Position numbers and translations under genes: made by a program. A DNA stretch of 51,949 nucleotides. Source: Emcibacter sp. (GTDB lineage Bacteria; Pseudomonadota; Alphaproteobacteria; Sphingomonadales; Emcibacteraceae). The notes under the pieces were generated by a model. The model did no database searches and was not told the DNA's origin. It worked only from the letters and a program-made list of their open reading frames with translations. The DNA lies in contig JALSHF010000176.1 of NCBI GenBank assembly GCA_026982375.1, positions 1 through 51,949 on the forward strand, read 5' to 3'. Positions 34,995 through 44,309 of this stretch are shown here, one piece after another (the stretch's first letter is position 1; each line of letters opens with the position of its first letter).

Positions 34995-35657
34995 TTAAAT
35001 GACGAGGGCAGCGATTTCCTCGGTCTGATCATGCCGTTTAATGGCCCTTAAGGGAATGTTCGGGATGATCTTTGTGAAGTCCTGAAGGACGCCTTCAATG
35101 TTTATATAGCTTTGCGGTGATTCGGAAATAATTAACCCCGCCACATCTATACCGCGTTGATTGAGGCAAGAGAGGGCTGTTAAACTATGGCTGATTGTGC
35201 CAAGGGCGGAGCCTGCCACCAGCAGGCATTGGCAGCCGAGGCGTGCCATAAGATCCAGCGTCGTATGCTGATAATTCAGCGGAACCATAATGCCGCCCGC
35301 CCCTTCGATCAGCAGAAAATCAAGGTCATTCTTGATATGTTTCTGGCAAAAAAGCGCGACCTCTTCAAAGTTGATTGTTTCGCCTATTTTCTGGGCGGCG
35401 ATATGGGGGGGGAGCGGCGGCGCATAACGCCAGGGCGAAATCATGCGGGCATTATCCAATGTGGGCGTCATGTCCATGGCCCTAAGCAACAGGCCGGTAT
35501 CGGTCTGATCAATGGCATCGTCGTCAAAGCCGCTGATGACGGGTTTGATGGCGCGCGCTTTGTGGCCCAGTTTTCGCAACTGGCGCAATAGCAGGCAGGT
35601 CACATAGGTCTTGCCGATATCTGTGCCTGTCGCGCCAATGAAAATGACTTTTGTCAT
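34995..35657 (-). CDS. bioD: Dethiobiotin synthetase
   Basis: BioD closes the ureido ring of biotin from DAPA, CO2 and ATP. The 220-residue protein has the P-loop FIGATGTDIGKTYVTCLLL, KPVISGFDDDAIDQTDT, the segment LLIEGAGGIMVPLN typical of BioD, and the base-contact region near the end. It overlaps the bioF stop by 4 bp, so both come from one mRNA. Conserved P-loop Thr and Lys are present. Confidence 0.95.
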   Translation of the reverse strand: MTKVIFIGATGTDIGKTYVTCLLLRQLRKLGHKARAIKPVISGFDDDAIDQTDTGLLLRAMDMTPTLDNARMISPWRYAPPLPPHIAAQKIGETINFEEVALFCQKHIKNDLDFLLIEGAGGIMVPLNYQHTTLDLMARLGCQCLLVAGSALGTISHSLTALSCLNQRGIDVAGLIISESPQSYINIEGVLQDFTKIIPNIPLRAIKRHDQTEEIAALVI

Positions 35658-36823
35658 GCTGTATTTCCTGCCGTTAAGATATCATGCTTTTTAAGGGATG
35701 CAACCAATGCGAGAATTTGCTTTTGGGTGTGACGGGCAGAAAAGGTAAAGCGCAGCCTGCCCGTACCCTCGGCAACGGTCGGCGGGCGAATGCCGGTAAC
35801 CAGAAAGCCATCTTCTTCAAGTGCGGCGGCGAAGGCCATGGTTTGGGCCGTATCACCGATGATAACAGGCACAATAGGGCTTTGCGCGTCCGGCAGGCCA
35901 AGGGTTCTGGTGAAGAATAATGCATTGTCCATGGGCCGGCGGCAATAACCGGGGTCGCTGTCAATGATATCCAGCGCTGCCAGCGCCGCCGCCGCATTGG
36001 CCGGCGGTAAAGCGGTGGTATAAATCAGGCTCCTTGCCCGGGTTTTTATCAGGTCTATAACCGGCTTGCTGGCACAAAGATAGCCGCCAAAGCTGCCGAT
36101 GGCTTTGGATAATGTGCCCATTTGCAGGGCAATATCGGGCAAGGGGTCAAAAATATACCGGCTGCCCCTGCCGCCGCCGATGACGCCCAGGCCATGGGCA
36201 TCATCACTCATCAGCCAGCCGTCATATTCTTTGGCCAAACAGCCTAGCCTGTCCAATGGGGCGATGTCACCGTCCATGCTGAAAACGCCGTCGGTGAGAA
36301 TAAGGGCTTTCTGATAATCCGGCCGATGCTGTTCCATAAGCTCTTGCAGATGGGCCATATCGTTATGACGGAAAAATATCATATGGGCGCCGGACATTTC
36401 GCTGCCGGCCCGCAGGCAGGCATGACTAAGTTCATCAATGAAGATTATATCCTGTTCATTGGCGAGGGCGGGAATGATGCCGATGTTGGCCATATATCCC
36501 GCGGTGAATATACAGGCATCTTCGCTGCCTTTTATCTGAGCCAGCCGCTGTTCCAGCTGGCTGATGAGCGGGTGATTTCCGGTAATAAGCCGCGATGCCC
36601 CTGCGCCCGTACCATATTGCTTGATGGCCTGTTTGGCCGCGTGCTTGATCTTTGGATGATGGTTGAAATTCAGATAGTCATTGCAGCAGAATGAAATTAA
36701 TTCACGTCCTTTACGCAGGATGCCGCCGTCCTTGCTACGGTCTGTATCCAGAATTTTCCGCTGCAATCCTTTATCAGCAAGGGCGGCGAGTTTTTTTTGT
36801 GCAAAGGCATCAAGAGATTTCAT
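35654..36823 (-). CDS. bioF: 8-amino-7-oxononanoate synthase
   Basis: BioF is the PLP enzyme that condenses pimeloyl-ACP (or -CoA) with alanine. Motifs in the 389-residue protein: ISFCCNDYLNFNHHPKIKHAAKQAIKQYGTGAGASRLITGNH, ILTDGVFSMDGDIAPLD, LMSDDAHGLGVIG, and the PLP lysine in MGTLSKAIGSFGGYLC. Full length. It starts 170 bp from bioB, which is transcribed away from it; the pair bioFD and bioBA form the divergent biotin cluster. Confidence 0.95.
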   Translation of the reverse strand: MKSLDAFAQKKLAALADKGLQRKILDTDRSKDGGILRKGRELISFCCNDYLNFNHHPKIKHAAKQAIKQYGTGAGASRLITGNHPLISQLEQRLAQIKGSEDACIFTAGYMANIGIIPALANEQDIIFIDELSHACLRAGSEMSGAHMIFFRHNDMAHLQELMEQHRPDYQKALILTDGVFSMDGDIAPLDRLGCLAKEYDGWLMSDDAHGLGVIGGGRGSRYIFDPLPDIALQMGTLSKAIGSFGGYLCASKPVIDLIKTRARSLIYTTALPPANAAAALAALDIIDSDPGYCRRPMDNALFFTRTLGLPDAQSPIVPVIIGDTAQTMAFAAALEEDGFLVTGIRPPTVAEGTGRLRFTFSARHTQKQILALVASLKKHDILTAGNTA

Positions 36824-36831
36824 ATGGCTAA

Positions 36832-36871
36832 CCTGAAAAAAAATTCCCTGAAAAAATTCCCTGAAAAAAAT
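36832..36871. repeat. Three tandem copies of a 13-14-bp unit upstream of bioF
   Basis: CCTGAAAAAAAATT (36832-36845), CCCTGAAAAAATT (36846-36858) and CCCTGAAAAAAAT (36859-36871) lie directly before the bioF start. The A tracts may bend DNA and, read on the minus strand, occupy the ribosome-binding region of bioF (AGGG appears in each unit), so copy number could affect bioF expression. Confidence 0.8.
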
Positions 36872-36993
36872 CTATGAGCTTTGCCTTATGATATCGTGAT
36901 GGTTCTGTCAATCAAAGAGCAAAAAACTTGACTCTTCGGTAACCTTCGGGGAAAGTGTGCAAAATAAGCTGAATACTGATAAATGGAGTGACG

Positions 36994-38016
36994 ATGTCCC
37001 TGCCCGATGCACAGCAAGAGAATTCTGTTTCCATAATGGAAAGCCCCAATACCCAAGCCATCTGGCCAGACGGCTTTCGCCATAATTGGACCCGAAGGGA
37101 AATATTGGCCTATTTCGATTTGCCGATGATGGATCTGTTGTTTCAGGCGCAGACCATGCACCGTAAATATTTCGATCCCAATAAAGTTCAGCTCTCTCAA
37201 TTATGCAGTATCAAGACCGGAGGCTGCCCCGAAGATTGTAAATATTGCCCGCAATCCGCCCGCTATCAAACCAGTGTGGATGCCGAGCGATTGATGGCCG
37301 TCGAAAAAGTTCTGGAAGGCGCGCGCAATGCCAAGGCCAACGGGGCGACCCGCTATTGCATGGGGGCGGCATGGCGCAGCCCGAAGGACCGGGATATGGA
37401 TGCGGTCTGCGATATGATCAAGGGGGTTAAGGCGCTGGGCCTTGAATCCTGCATGACGCTTGGCATGCTGGACGGGGATCAGGCGGCGCAGCTAAAACAA
37501 GCCGGGCTTGATTATTATAACCATAATGTGGACAGCTCACCGGAATATTATAAAGAGATTATCACAACCCGCACCTATGAAGACCGTCTGGATACCTTGG
37601 AAAATGTTCGTTCTGCGGGGATTAATGTCTGCAGCGGCGGTATCGTCGGCATGGGCGAAAGCCGGGAAGATCGGGCCGGCATGCTGCAGACCTTGGCAAA
37701 TCTGCCGCAGCATCCGGGAAGTGTGCCGATCAATATGCTGGTGCAGGTGGAAGGCACGCCGCTTTTTGGCGAGGGTCAGATGGATCCGTTTGATTTTATC
37801 CGCACCATTGCGGCGGCGCGGCTTATTATGCCGGCATCCTATGTGCGCTTGTCTGCGGGCAGGGAGGCCATGAATGATGAAATGCAGGCCTTATGTTTTA
37901 TGGCCGGTGCCAATAGCATCTTTTACGGCGAGAAGCTTTTAACAACCCCCAACCCAATTCAAAATACGGATCTGGCATTATTTTCCCGTCTTGGTATTTC
38001 GCCTGAAGGCCAATGA
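36994..38016 (+). CDS. bioB: Biotin synthase
   Basis: BioB is the radical-SAM enzyme that inserts sulfur into dethiobiotin. The 4Fe-4S motif Cys-x3-Cys-x2-Cys is in [18 protein letters not shown]. Other BioB segments: [52 protein letters not shown] and [10 protein letters not shown] with the Arg that contacts the 2Fe-2S cluster. 340 residues from ATG 36994, which has GGAG 6 bp before it; a GTG two codons upstream lies inside that signal. The stop overlaps the bioA ATG by 4 bp. Confidence 0.96.
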   Translation: MSLPDAQQENSVSIMESPNTQAIWPDGFRHNWTRREILAYFDLPMMDLLFQAQTMHRKYFDPNKVQLSQLCSIKTGGCPEDCKYCPQSARYQTSVDAERLMAVEKVLEGARNAKANGATRYCMGAAWRSPKDRDMDAVCDMIKGVKALGLESCMTLGMLDGDQAAQLKQAGLDYYNHNVDSSPEYYKEIITTRTYEDRLDTLENVRSAGINVCSGGIVGMGESREDRAGMLQTLANLPQHPGSVPINMLVQVEGTPLFGEGQMDPFDFIRTIAAARLIMPASYVRLSAGREAMNDEMQALCFMAGANSIFYGEKLLTTPNPIQNTDLALFSRLGISPEGQ

Positions 38017-39317
38017 TGAAGAAAGATCTGCCCGATTGGTTCGTCGAGGGATATGGCAATGTCTGGTTGCCCTATACCCAGATGCAAACGGCGGATGATG
38101 CCCTGCCGGTTGTCGCGGCGGACGGCGTTACCCTTGAGCTTGCCGATGGCCGCAAGTTAATTGATGGTATTGCCTCCTGGTGGACAGCCTGCCATGGTTA
38201 TAATAATCCGCAGATGCAGGAAAAGATGATCGCTCAGGTCAGGAATATGTCCCATGTGATGCTGGGCGGTTTGGTTCATGAGGGGGCGGCGACTCTGGCC
38301 CGGCGGCTGGCGGAGTTATTGCCCGGTGATTTAAATCATGTATTTTTTTCCGAGAGTGGCTCTGTATCCGTCGAAGTTGCCTTGAAGATGGCCGTGCAAT
38401 ATTGGACCAATTTGGGCGAGCAGGGCCATAATCGCTTTGTCTGTTTTCAGTCCGGCTATCACGGCGACACCACAGCCGCCATGTCGGTTGGGGATAATGC
38501 CAGCAGTGGTTCTGGTGATGATTCTGGCGGAATGCATAAGGCCTTCAGCGGGTTTTTGCAGCAGCAATTTATGCGCCCATTCCCAAAAAACAGCGCGGAA
38601 ATGAAAGAATTCAGCGATTTCTTAAAGGAAAACAAAGGGGAAATCGCCGGCGTGATTATGGAGCCATTGGTTCAGGGGGCCGGTGGTATGAAATTCCATG
38701 GCGCGGATATTCTGGCCTCGATTTCAGCCGCTTGCGCAGAAAATGATATTCTGTTGATTCTGGATGAGATATTCACCGGTTTTGGCCGGACAGGCACCAT
38801 GTTTGCCTGCGAGCAGGCGGGCATCACGCCGGATATCATCTGCCTGGGCAAAGCCCTGACCGCCGGCACGGTGGCCATGGCCGCCACGGTGGCAACGGAC
38901 AGGGTTTACGGCGCGTTTCTGTCGGATGACCCTGCCAAGGCCTTCATGCATGGCCCCACCTATATGGCCAATCCTCTGGCCTGCGCCGCCGCCAATGCGT
39001 CGCTGGATATTTTCCGTGACGAGCCTGTTCTGGATCAAGTGAAGCGTATCGAGGGTCATCTTAGCCAGTCTCTTGAACAGTTTCGCGGCCATCCTGATGT
39101 GGTTGATGTGCGGGTCAAGGGGGCTATTGGGGTCATTCAGATGAAAAAGATCAGCGACCCCGCCAAATTGCGCGCTAAATTTGTCGATGAGGGGGTCTGG
39201 ATACGCCCGTTTGGTGATGTTATTTACCTGACACCTTCTTTTTCCATGGCAAGTCATGAGCTTGCAGCATTGACACAGGCCATCGATAAAGTGCTTAATA
39301 ACAATGTTTTAAAATGA
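38013..39317 (+). CDS. bioA: Adenosylmethionine-8-amino-7-oxononanoate aminotransferase
   Basis: BioA transaminates KAPA to DAPA with SAM as amino donor. The 434-residue class III aminotransferase has [30 protein letters not shown], the BioA-typical WWT and [17 protein letters not shown], the PLP Asp in [15 protein letters not shown] and the PLP lysine in [10 protein letters not shown], then [18 protein letters not shown]. Translationally coupled to bioB. The 3' end carries a near-duplicate 15-bp sequence over the stop codon. No bioC, bioH or bioZ is present, so pimeloyl synthesis must be encoded elsewhere. Confidence 0.95.
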   Translation: MMKKDLPDWFVEGYGNVWLPYTQMQTADDALPVVAADGVTLELADGRKLIDGIASWWTACHGYNNPQMQEKMIAQVRNMSHVMLGGLVHEGAATLARRLAELLPGDLNHVFFSESGSVSVEVALKMAVQYWTNLGEQGHNRFVCFQSGYHGDTTAAMSVGDNASSGSGDDSGGMHKAFSGFLQQQFMRPFPKNSAEMKEFSDFLKENKGEIAGVIMEPLVQGAGGMKFHGADILASISAACAENDILLILDEIFTGFGRTGTMFACEQAGITPDIICLGKALTAGTVAMAATVATDRVYGAFLSDDPAKAFMHGPTYMANPLACAAANASLDIFRDEPVLDQVKRIEGHLSQSLEQFRGHPDVVDVRVKGAIGVIQMKKISDPAKLRAKFVDEGVWIRPFGDVIYLTPSFSMASHELAALTQAIDKVLNNNVLK

Positions 39318-39339
39318 TTCTTGCTAAAATGATTCTGGG
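39310..39339. repeat. Imperfect 15-bp tandem repeat over the bioA stop
   Basis: TAAAATGATTCTTGC (39310-39324) and TAAAATGATTCTGGG (39325-39339) differ at two positions. The bioA TGA stop is in the first copy. Confidence 0.75.
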
Positions 39340-39351
39340 TGGTAAAAAATA

Positions 39352-41136
39352 ATGCTGGATCGATTATTGGCGCTGCGGCAACGCCTGCGGGGGCTGGGCC
39401 TTGACGGTTTCCTTATTCCCCATGCCGATGAGCATCAATGTGAATATGCCCCTGCGCGGGCGAAAAGGCTGGAATGGCTCACGGGCTTTGCCGGCTCTGC
39501 CGGCTTGGTCGTTGTTACGATGGATCGGGCGGCCATATATGTGGATGGCCGATATACGCTGCAGGTGCGGGATCAGGTCGACACCAAACTTTATGAGCCT
39601 TTAAAGCTTCATGAGGATAAATTAGAGGATTGGGTCTTATCTCACCTTAAAAAGGGCGACCGGATTGGCTATGATCCGGCCCTTCATACGCGGGCCTGGA
39701 TTCAGAAATTATTCATGGCTTCTGCGCGGCAGGACATTGACCTTGTAGCTGTGGAAGTCAATCCAGTTGATGAAATATGGACAGACCGCCCGGATGCGCC
39801 CAAGGGGTTAGCGGTTCCTCACCCGCTTGAGTTTTCCGGCGAATCATCGCGGCATAAACGCCAGCGGATCGGCGCAGATTTAAAGGCCGATGACCTGCAT
39901 GCCGCCGTCCTGACCAGCCTTGATTCTATTGCGTGGCTGCTGAATATTCGGGGCAATGATGTGGCGCATACCCCCTTGGTTCTAAGCTATCTCATACTAA
40001 AAAATTCTGGTAAGGCGACATTATTTGTTGACGAAGATAAAATATCCGATGACCTGCGGGATCATTTGGGCCGCGGCGTAACCATCAAGCCTTATGGTCA
40101 TTTTTTGGACGCCGTTAAAAAACTGGGCCGTGGCGGCAAACGTATTTTGGCGGATCCCAGGCGAACCCATGCCGTCATTTTTGACAGGCTTGAGCAGGGC
40201 GGCGCTCAGATCATTGAAAAGGACGATCCCTGTTTGCTGCCCAAAGCCTGTAAAAATGATGTGGAGCTGGCCGGCAGCCGCGCGGCGCATCTGCGGGACG
40301 GGGTCGCCATGTGTAAATTTCTATATTGGCTTGAGGGCGCGGTTGCGGATGGCGCAGTTGATGAATTGTCGGCAACCGAAAAATTGCTGGGGTTTCGCCG
40401 TGAGCAAAAGCATTTCCAAAGTTTAAGTTTTGACACCATTTCCGGCGCGGGGCCAAATGGGGCCATTGTGCATTATCGGTCAAGCCCTGAAACCAACCGC
40501 GAGCTGACCGGAAATATATTGTATCTTCTGGATTCGGGCGGGCAATATTTAGACGGGACGACGGATATTACCAGAACCATCGCCATTGGCAAGGCGACGG
40601 AGGAACAACGGGATCGTTACACACGCGTACTGAAGGGGCATATTGCCATGGCACAGGCGCGGTTTCCCGTGGGGCGCAGCGGAGCGCATCTTGACAGTCT
40701 GGCCCGAAAATCCTTGTGGGACGTGGGACTTGATTATGACCATGGCACGGGGCACGGGGTTGGCTGTTATCTTGGGGTGCATGAGGGGCCGCAATCCATA
40801 TCTCAGAAGGGTTTCGGGGTGCCTTTAATGTCGGGTATGATATTGTCCAATGAGCCGGGCTATTATAAGGCGCAGGAATATGGCATTCGTATCGAAAACC
40901 TCATGATCGTCCGGCCCAGTCATTTTGACGATGAAGAACGGCCCATGAATATATTTGAAACCATCACTTTTGTCCCCATAGATACCAGCTTGATTAATGC
41001 TCATATGATGAGCAGTGCCGAGATCACATGGTTGAATATATATCATGCGCAGGTTCGGGAAAAAATATCCCCGTTTCTGGCGGATGCTGAATTGGCATGG
41101 CTGATTAAGGCGACTCAATCGATTACGGCACTTTAA
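39352..41136 (+). CDS. Xaa-Pro aminopeptidase (M24B, long form)
   Basis: A 594-residue metallo-aminopeptidase that removes N-terminal residues next to proline. Two N-terminal creatinase-like domains (about 1-300; GFLIPHADEHQCEYAPARAKRLEWLTGFAGSAGLVVV) precede the pita-bread catalytic domain with metal ligands in LDSGGQYLDGTTDITRT, GTGHGVGCYLGVHEGP and ILSNEPGYY...YGIRIENLMIV. A short C-terminal domain (TFVPIDTSLI...) is as in eukaryote-like XPNPEP1 and bacterial long forms. No signal peptide, so cytoplasmic. It starts 34 bp after bioA but has no link to biotin. Confidence 0.93.
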   Translation: MLDRLLALRQRLRGLGLDGFLIPHADEHQCEYAPARAKRLEWLTGFAGSAGLVVVTMDRAAIYVDGRYTLQVRDQVDTKLYEPLKLHEDKLEDWVLSHLKKGDRIGYDPALHTRAWIQKLFMASARQDIDLVAVEVNPVDEIWTDRPDAPKGLAVPHPLEFSGESSRHKRQRIGADLKADDLHAAVLTSLDSIAWLLNIRGNDVAHTPLVLSYLILKNSGKATLFVDEDKISDDLRDHLGRGVTIKPYGHFLDAVKKLGRGGKRILADPRRTHAVIFDRLEQGGAQIIEKDDPCLLPKACKNDVELAGSRAAHLRDGVAMCKFLYWLEGAVADGAVDELSATEKLLGFRREQKHFQSLSFDTISGAGPNGAIVHYRSSPETNRELTGNILYLLDSGGQYLDGTTDITRTIAIGKATEEQRDRYTRVLKGHIAMAQARFPVGRSGAHLDSLARKSLWDVGLDYDHGTGHGVGCYLGVHEGPQSISQKGFGVPLMSGMILSNEPGYYKAQEYGIRIENLMIVRPSHFDDEERPMNIFETITFVPIDTSLINAHMMSSAEITWLNIYHAQVREKISPFLADAELAWLIKATQSITAL

Positions 41137-41140
41137 GATA

Positions 41141-41671
41141 TTACGCCTTATGGGAAAAATAATTTCCCGCGAGAAACATCAGAGGGGAAATGTCATCCCG
41201 TGATATGACTTTTGTTACTTTTCCTATGAAAATTGTGTGGCTGCCATAATCATGTTGGTCGTCAAGGTCGCAAAATATGGACGATTGGGCATCGGCAAGA
41301 TAGGGAATATTCTCATCGCCCGTTTGCCAGTTGCCAAGGCTGAATTTATCTTTTCCTTCATCTCTTCGCGCGCAGTTATCCGATATTTCCTGTTGGTCAC
41401 TATACAGAATATTGACGCAAAAGCCACGTCCCTTGGATAGGGCATGATGCAGGCCGTTAACCCTGTTGACACAGATGAGCAATGCCGGTGGCTCAAGCGA
41501 AAGCGAGGTCACGGCCGTCGCCGTCATGGCGTATCGTTGTTCATGATCATTACTGGTCACCACGGATACTGATGCGCCAAGCCGTCTCATGGCCTGTTTC
41601 ATCTGGTTTTCCAGTTTTTCGGCCAGTTTTTCAGCCAGTTTTTCGGCCAGTTTTTCAGGAGGGGTCGGCAT
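41141..41671 (-). CDS. Flavin reductase (HpaC-like)
   Basis: A 176-residue flavin reductase-like protein that reduces FMN or FAD with NAD(P)H for a partner monooxygenase or for general use. Segments: MKQAMRRLGASVSVVTSNDHEQRYAMTATAVTSLSLEPPALLICVNRV, GRGFCVNILYSDQQEISD, and the C-terminal HTIFIGKVTKVI...PLMFLAGNYF. The N-terminus has an unusual EKLA repeat (residues 6-20) encoded by four 12-bp tandem copies; the Met at the end of it (ENQMKQAM) could be an internal start if the repeat is not translated. No partner oxygenase is next to it. Confidence 0.88.
   Translation of the reverse strand: MPTPPEKLAEKLAEKLAEKLENQMKQAMRRLGASVSVVTSNDHEQRYAMTATAVTSLSLEPPALLICVNRVNGLHHALSKGRGFCVNILYSDQQEISDNCARRDEGKDKFSLGNWQTGDENIPYLADAQSSIFCDLDDQHDYGSHTIFIGKVTKVISRDDISPLMFLAGNYFSHKA
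41611..41658. repeat. Four 12-bp tandem copies in the flavin-reductase gene
   Basis: CCAGTTTTTCGG and CCAGTTTTTCAG alternate: 41611-41622, 41623-41634, 41635-41646, 41647-41658, i.e. a perfect 24-bp unit twice. Read on the minus strand they code for (EKLA)n in frame. Confidence 0.9.
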
Positions 41672-41737
41672 GTGAATGCTCCGGTGATTATTTTAAGTTA
41701 TGGTATTAATTGCCGAGAAAGACCATTTAATGAAAAT

Positions 41738-42634
41738 TCATATATGGCCCATCATGTTTTTATTTTGATCTTTTAACAGACGGGTCAAAAAATGGCAAAC
41801 CGCATCAACGCGGGCCACATGTCGCAAATCCTCATGAACGACAAGCCAATATTCCCGGTCAATATAAATCTCCTCAGGCAAAACGGGAATTAACCTGCTG
41901 TCCTGATCGGCCATGAAACAATGAACTATTGACAGGCCGATCCCGTCCAGAGCCGCGTTATATTGCGCCATGACATTGGTGCTGCGAAAGACCACATGGG
42001 GGGCCTTTATGATCTGATCCAGAAAGCGCAGTTCGGGCAGCTGGATCAAATCATCAATATAGCTGATGAAATCATGCTCATTCAAATCATCCATTTTTGT
42101 GATTTTCGGATGCGCGCGCAGATAACGGGCGGCCCCATAAAGCCGCAGCCGGTAATCGCATAATTTCCAGGCGATCACCCGGCCACTATCGGGGCGGGCC
42201 AGGGTTATGGCAATATCTGCTTCTCGTTTAGACAGGCTTGTTCGGCGAGATTCGGCCATAAGCTCCAGTTCGATATCGGGATGTATTTCGCGGAATTTTC
42301 CGATATTATGGGCAATGATATGCGCACTTAATCCTTCTGGCGCGGCAAGGCGAACCGTGCCGGAAAGCCGGGCATCCTTGCCGGATATTTCCTGATAAAG
42401 CTGATTTGACTGGGCCTCCATTCGTTCTGCCAAAGGCAGCAACCTCAGGCCGGCATCTGTAAGCTTATAGCCGCTTGGGGATTTGTCGAACAGGCGGGCG
42501 TTCATCTCATGCTCCAAAGCGGCGATACGTCTGCTGACCGTGGTATGGTCCACATGGAGCTTTCGCGCCGCGCTGATGAGCCGGCCGCGCCGCGATAATT
42601 CCAGAAAAAATCGTAAGTCGTTCCAATTATACAT
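41738..42634 (-). CDS. LysR-family transcription regulator
   Basis: A 298-residue LysR regulator divergent from the valine-degradation operon. The winged helix is MYNWNDLRFFLELSRRGRLISAARKLHVDHTTVSRRIAALEHEMNARLFDKSPSGYKLTDAG. The co-inducer domain runs from about 90 (LSGTVRLAAPEGLSAHIIA) to the end. The frame stays open 121 codons upstream of the chosen ATG (42634), but that part overlaps the mmsA region and is not LysR-like. A dyad at 42700-42717 lies in the shared promoter spacer. Likely activator of the mmsA operon. Confidence 0.92.
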   Translation of the reverse strand: MYNWNDLRFFLELSRRGRLISAARKLHVDHTTVSRRIAALEHEMNARLFDKSPSGYKLTDAGLRLLPLAERMEAQSNQLYQEISGKDARLSGTVRLAAPEGLSAHIIAHNIGKFREIHPDIELELMAESRRTSLSKREADIAITLARPDSGRVIAWKLCDYRLRLYGAARYLRAHPKITKMDDLNEHDFISYIDDLIQLPELRFLDQIIKAPHVVFRSTNVMAQYNAALDGIGLSIVHCFMADQDSRLIPVLPEEIYIDREYWLVVHEDLRHVARVDAVCHFLTRLLKDQNKNMMGHI

Positions 42635-42676
42635 GACAGGCCCATATGTGTATTTTTGCAGATTGAATGTGAATAG

Positions 42677-42717
42677 TTTGCTATAGTAATGCAAATTTAT
42701 CTCTAGTAAACTAGAGA
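42677..42717. promoter_or_regulatory. Candidate LysR operator sites before mmsA
   Basis: Two dyads lie between the divergent genes: TTTGC-N9-GCAAA (42677-42695) and TCTCTAGT-AA-ACTAGAGA (42700-42717). The second has perfect 8-bp arms. The first has the T-N11-A type layout expected for LysR proteins. Binding is inferred from position only. Confidence 0.5.
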
Positions 42718-42760
42718 ATATGCAATTTATAATTTTTCTTGAAACCTGAGGCGATTGACC

Positions 42761-44254
42761 ATGAAGCAATATACCCATTTTATCGGCGGCGAACATCACA
42801 GCGGCACAAGTGGCCGCACGAGCGATGTGTTCAACCCTTCTACCGGCGTTAAGTCTGCAGAGGTACCGCTGGCCAGCGCGTCGGAAGTTGAAACAGCCAT
42901 TGCGGTGGCCGAGGCGGCTTTCCCCGCATGGTCGGCAACTTCCGTGCTTCAGCGTTCGCGCATCATGACAAAATTTACCGCCTTGCTGTATCAACATCAG
43001 CCGGAACTGGCAAAGCTTGTGTCATTGGAGCATGGCAAGGTTATTGAAGATGCCATGGGGTCTGTATTGCGCGGTATTGAGGTTGCAGAATTTTCTTGCG
43101 GCATTCCCCATCTGCAAAAGGGCGAATTTTCTGATAATGTCGCCGGCGGCATTGATCTTTATGCCATGCGCAAGCCCTTGGGCGTTGTGGCTGGTATCAC
43201 GCCGTTTAATTTTCCGGCGATGATCCCCTTATGGATGGCTTGTATGGCGATGGCGACCGGTAATACGGTGGTGTTAAAGCCCTCGGAAAAAGACCCCGGC
43301 TGCCCGATGCGCCTTGCGGAACTTTTTGTCGAGGCCGGCGGCCCGGCGGGGGTATTCAATGTGGTTAACGGTGACAAGGTCGCCGTCGATACATTGCTGC
43401 ACGACAGCCGGATCAAGGCGGTGAGTTTTGTTGGTTCCACACCGATCGCGCAATATGTTTATGAGACGGCCACCAAAAACGGCAAGCGGTGCCAGGCCAT
43501 GGGCGGGGCCAAGAACCATATGTTGATCCTGCCCGATGCGGATCTGGAATCTGTTGCCAATGCCTTGATGGGCGCGGCTTTTGGTTCGGCCGGGGAACGG
43601 TGTATGGCCATATCTGTGGGCGTATGCGTGGGTGATGAGGTGGCGGACAAGCTGGTTAAAATGCTCACCCCCCGCGTAAAAGCGTTGAAAATCGGCACGA
43701 GCCTTGAAAAGAATTTGGAAATGGGGCCGCTTGTGACCAAAGAACATCGCGCGAAAGTTATGGATTATATCCAGATGGGCGTTGATGAGGGTGCCGACCT
43801 TGTGGTTGATGGCCGTGATTTTGTTCTGGAAGGCAGCGAAGAAGGGTATTTCCTCGGCGGTTCCTTATTTGATAATGTCAAAAAAGGCATGACGTCTTAC
43901 GAAGAAGAAATTTTTGGCCCGGTTCTGCAATTGATGCGGGTTCAGACTTTTGAGGAAGGCATGGCGCTGGCTTCGGATCATCAATATGGCAATGGCACAT
44001 CAATTTTTACCCGCAATGGCGCGGCGGCCCGAACCTATGCCGATCGCGTAGAAGTCGGTATGGTTGGCATTAATGTGCCCATTCCCGTACCTTTGGCATT
44101 TTATAGTTTTGGCGGCTGGAAAGCCTCTGCTTTTGGCGACCATAACCAGTTCGGCGCAGAGGCCGTACGCTTTTATACCAAGGTGAAGACGGTGACCTCT
44201 CGTTGGCCGGAAAGCACAATTGCGGCAGATTTTTCTATCCCTACCTTGAAATAA
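42761..44254 (+). CDS. mmsA: Methylmalonate-semialdehyde dehydrogenase (CoA-acylating)
   Basis: MmsA converts methylmalonate semialdehyde, NAD and CoA into propionyl-CoA, CO2 and NADH, the last step of valine degradation. The 497-residue protein begins MKQYTHFIGGEHHSGTSGRTSDVFNPSTG and shows GVVAGITPFNFPAMIPLWM, KPSEKDPGCPM, VSFVGSTPIAQYVYETATKNGKR, the catalytic Cys in GSAGERCMAIS, and EEIFGPVLQ. The lack of the general ALDH catalytic Glu (GAKNH in its place) is normal for this family. ATG 42761 has GAGG at 9 bp; a TTG two codons upstream is a weaker choice. Confidence 0.96.
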   Translation: MKQYTHFIGGEHHSGTSGRTSDVFNPSTGVKSAEVPLASASEVETAIAVAEAAFPAWSATSVLQRSRIMTKFTALLYQHQPELAKLVSLEHGKVIEDAMGSVLRGIEVAEFSCGIPHLQKGEFSDNVAGGIDLYAMRKPLGVVAGITPFNFPAMIPLWMACMAMATGNTVVLKPSEKDPGCPMRLAELFVEAGGPAGVFNVVNGDKVAVDTLLHDSRIKAVSFVGSTPIAQYVYETATKNGKRCQAMGGAKNHMLILPDADLESVANALMGAAFGSAGERCMAISVGVCVGDEVADKLVKMLTPRVKALKIGTSLEKNLEMGPLVTKEHRAKVMDYIQMGVDEGADLVVDGRDFVLEGSEEGYFLGGSLFDNVKKGMTSYEEEIFGPVLQLMRVQTFEEGMALASDHQYGNGTSIFTRNGAAARTYADRVEVGMVGINVPIPVPLAFYSFGGWKASAFGDHNQFGAEAVRFYTKVKTVTSRWPESTIAADFSIPTLK

Positions 44255-44309
44255 TGTCCTAAAGTATCTTTGGTAAGCCCCTCAAGTGTCTTTGGTGAGG
44301 AACGTGACA

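Noticed and set aside
36824-36993. BioR or BirA operator in the biotin spacer
   Set aside because: Neither TTATCTATAA-like nor TTGTAAACC-like sequence was found.
42635-42997. 121-residue N-terminal extension of the LysR regulator
   Set aside because: It overlaps the mmsA promoter and coding start, and all LysR proteins begin at the helix-turn-helix. The ATG at 42634 is adequate.
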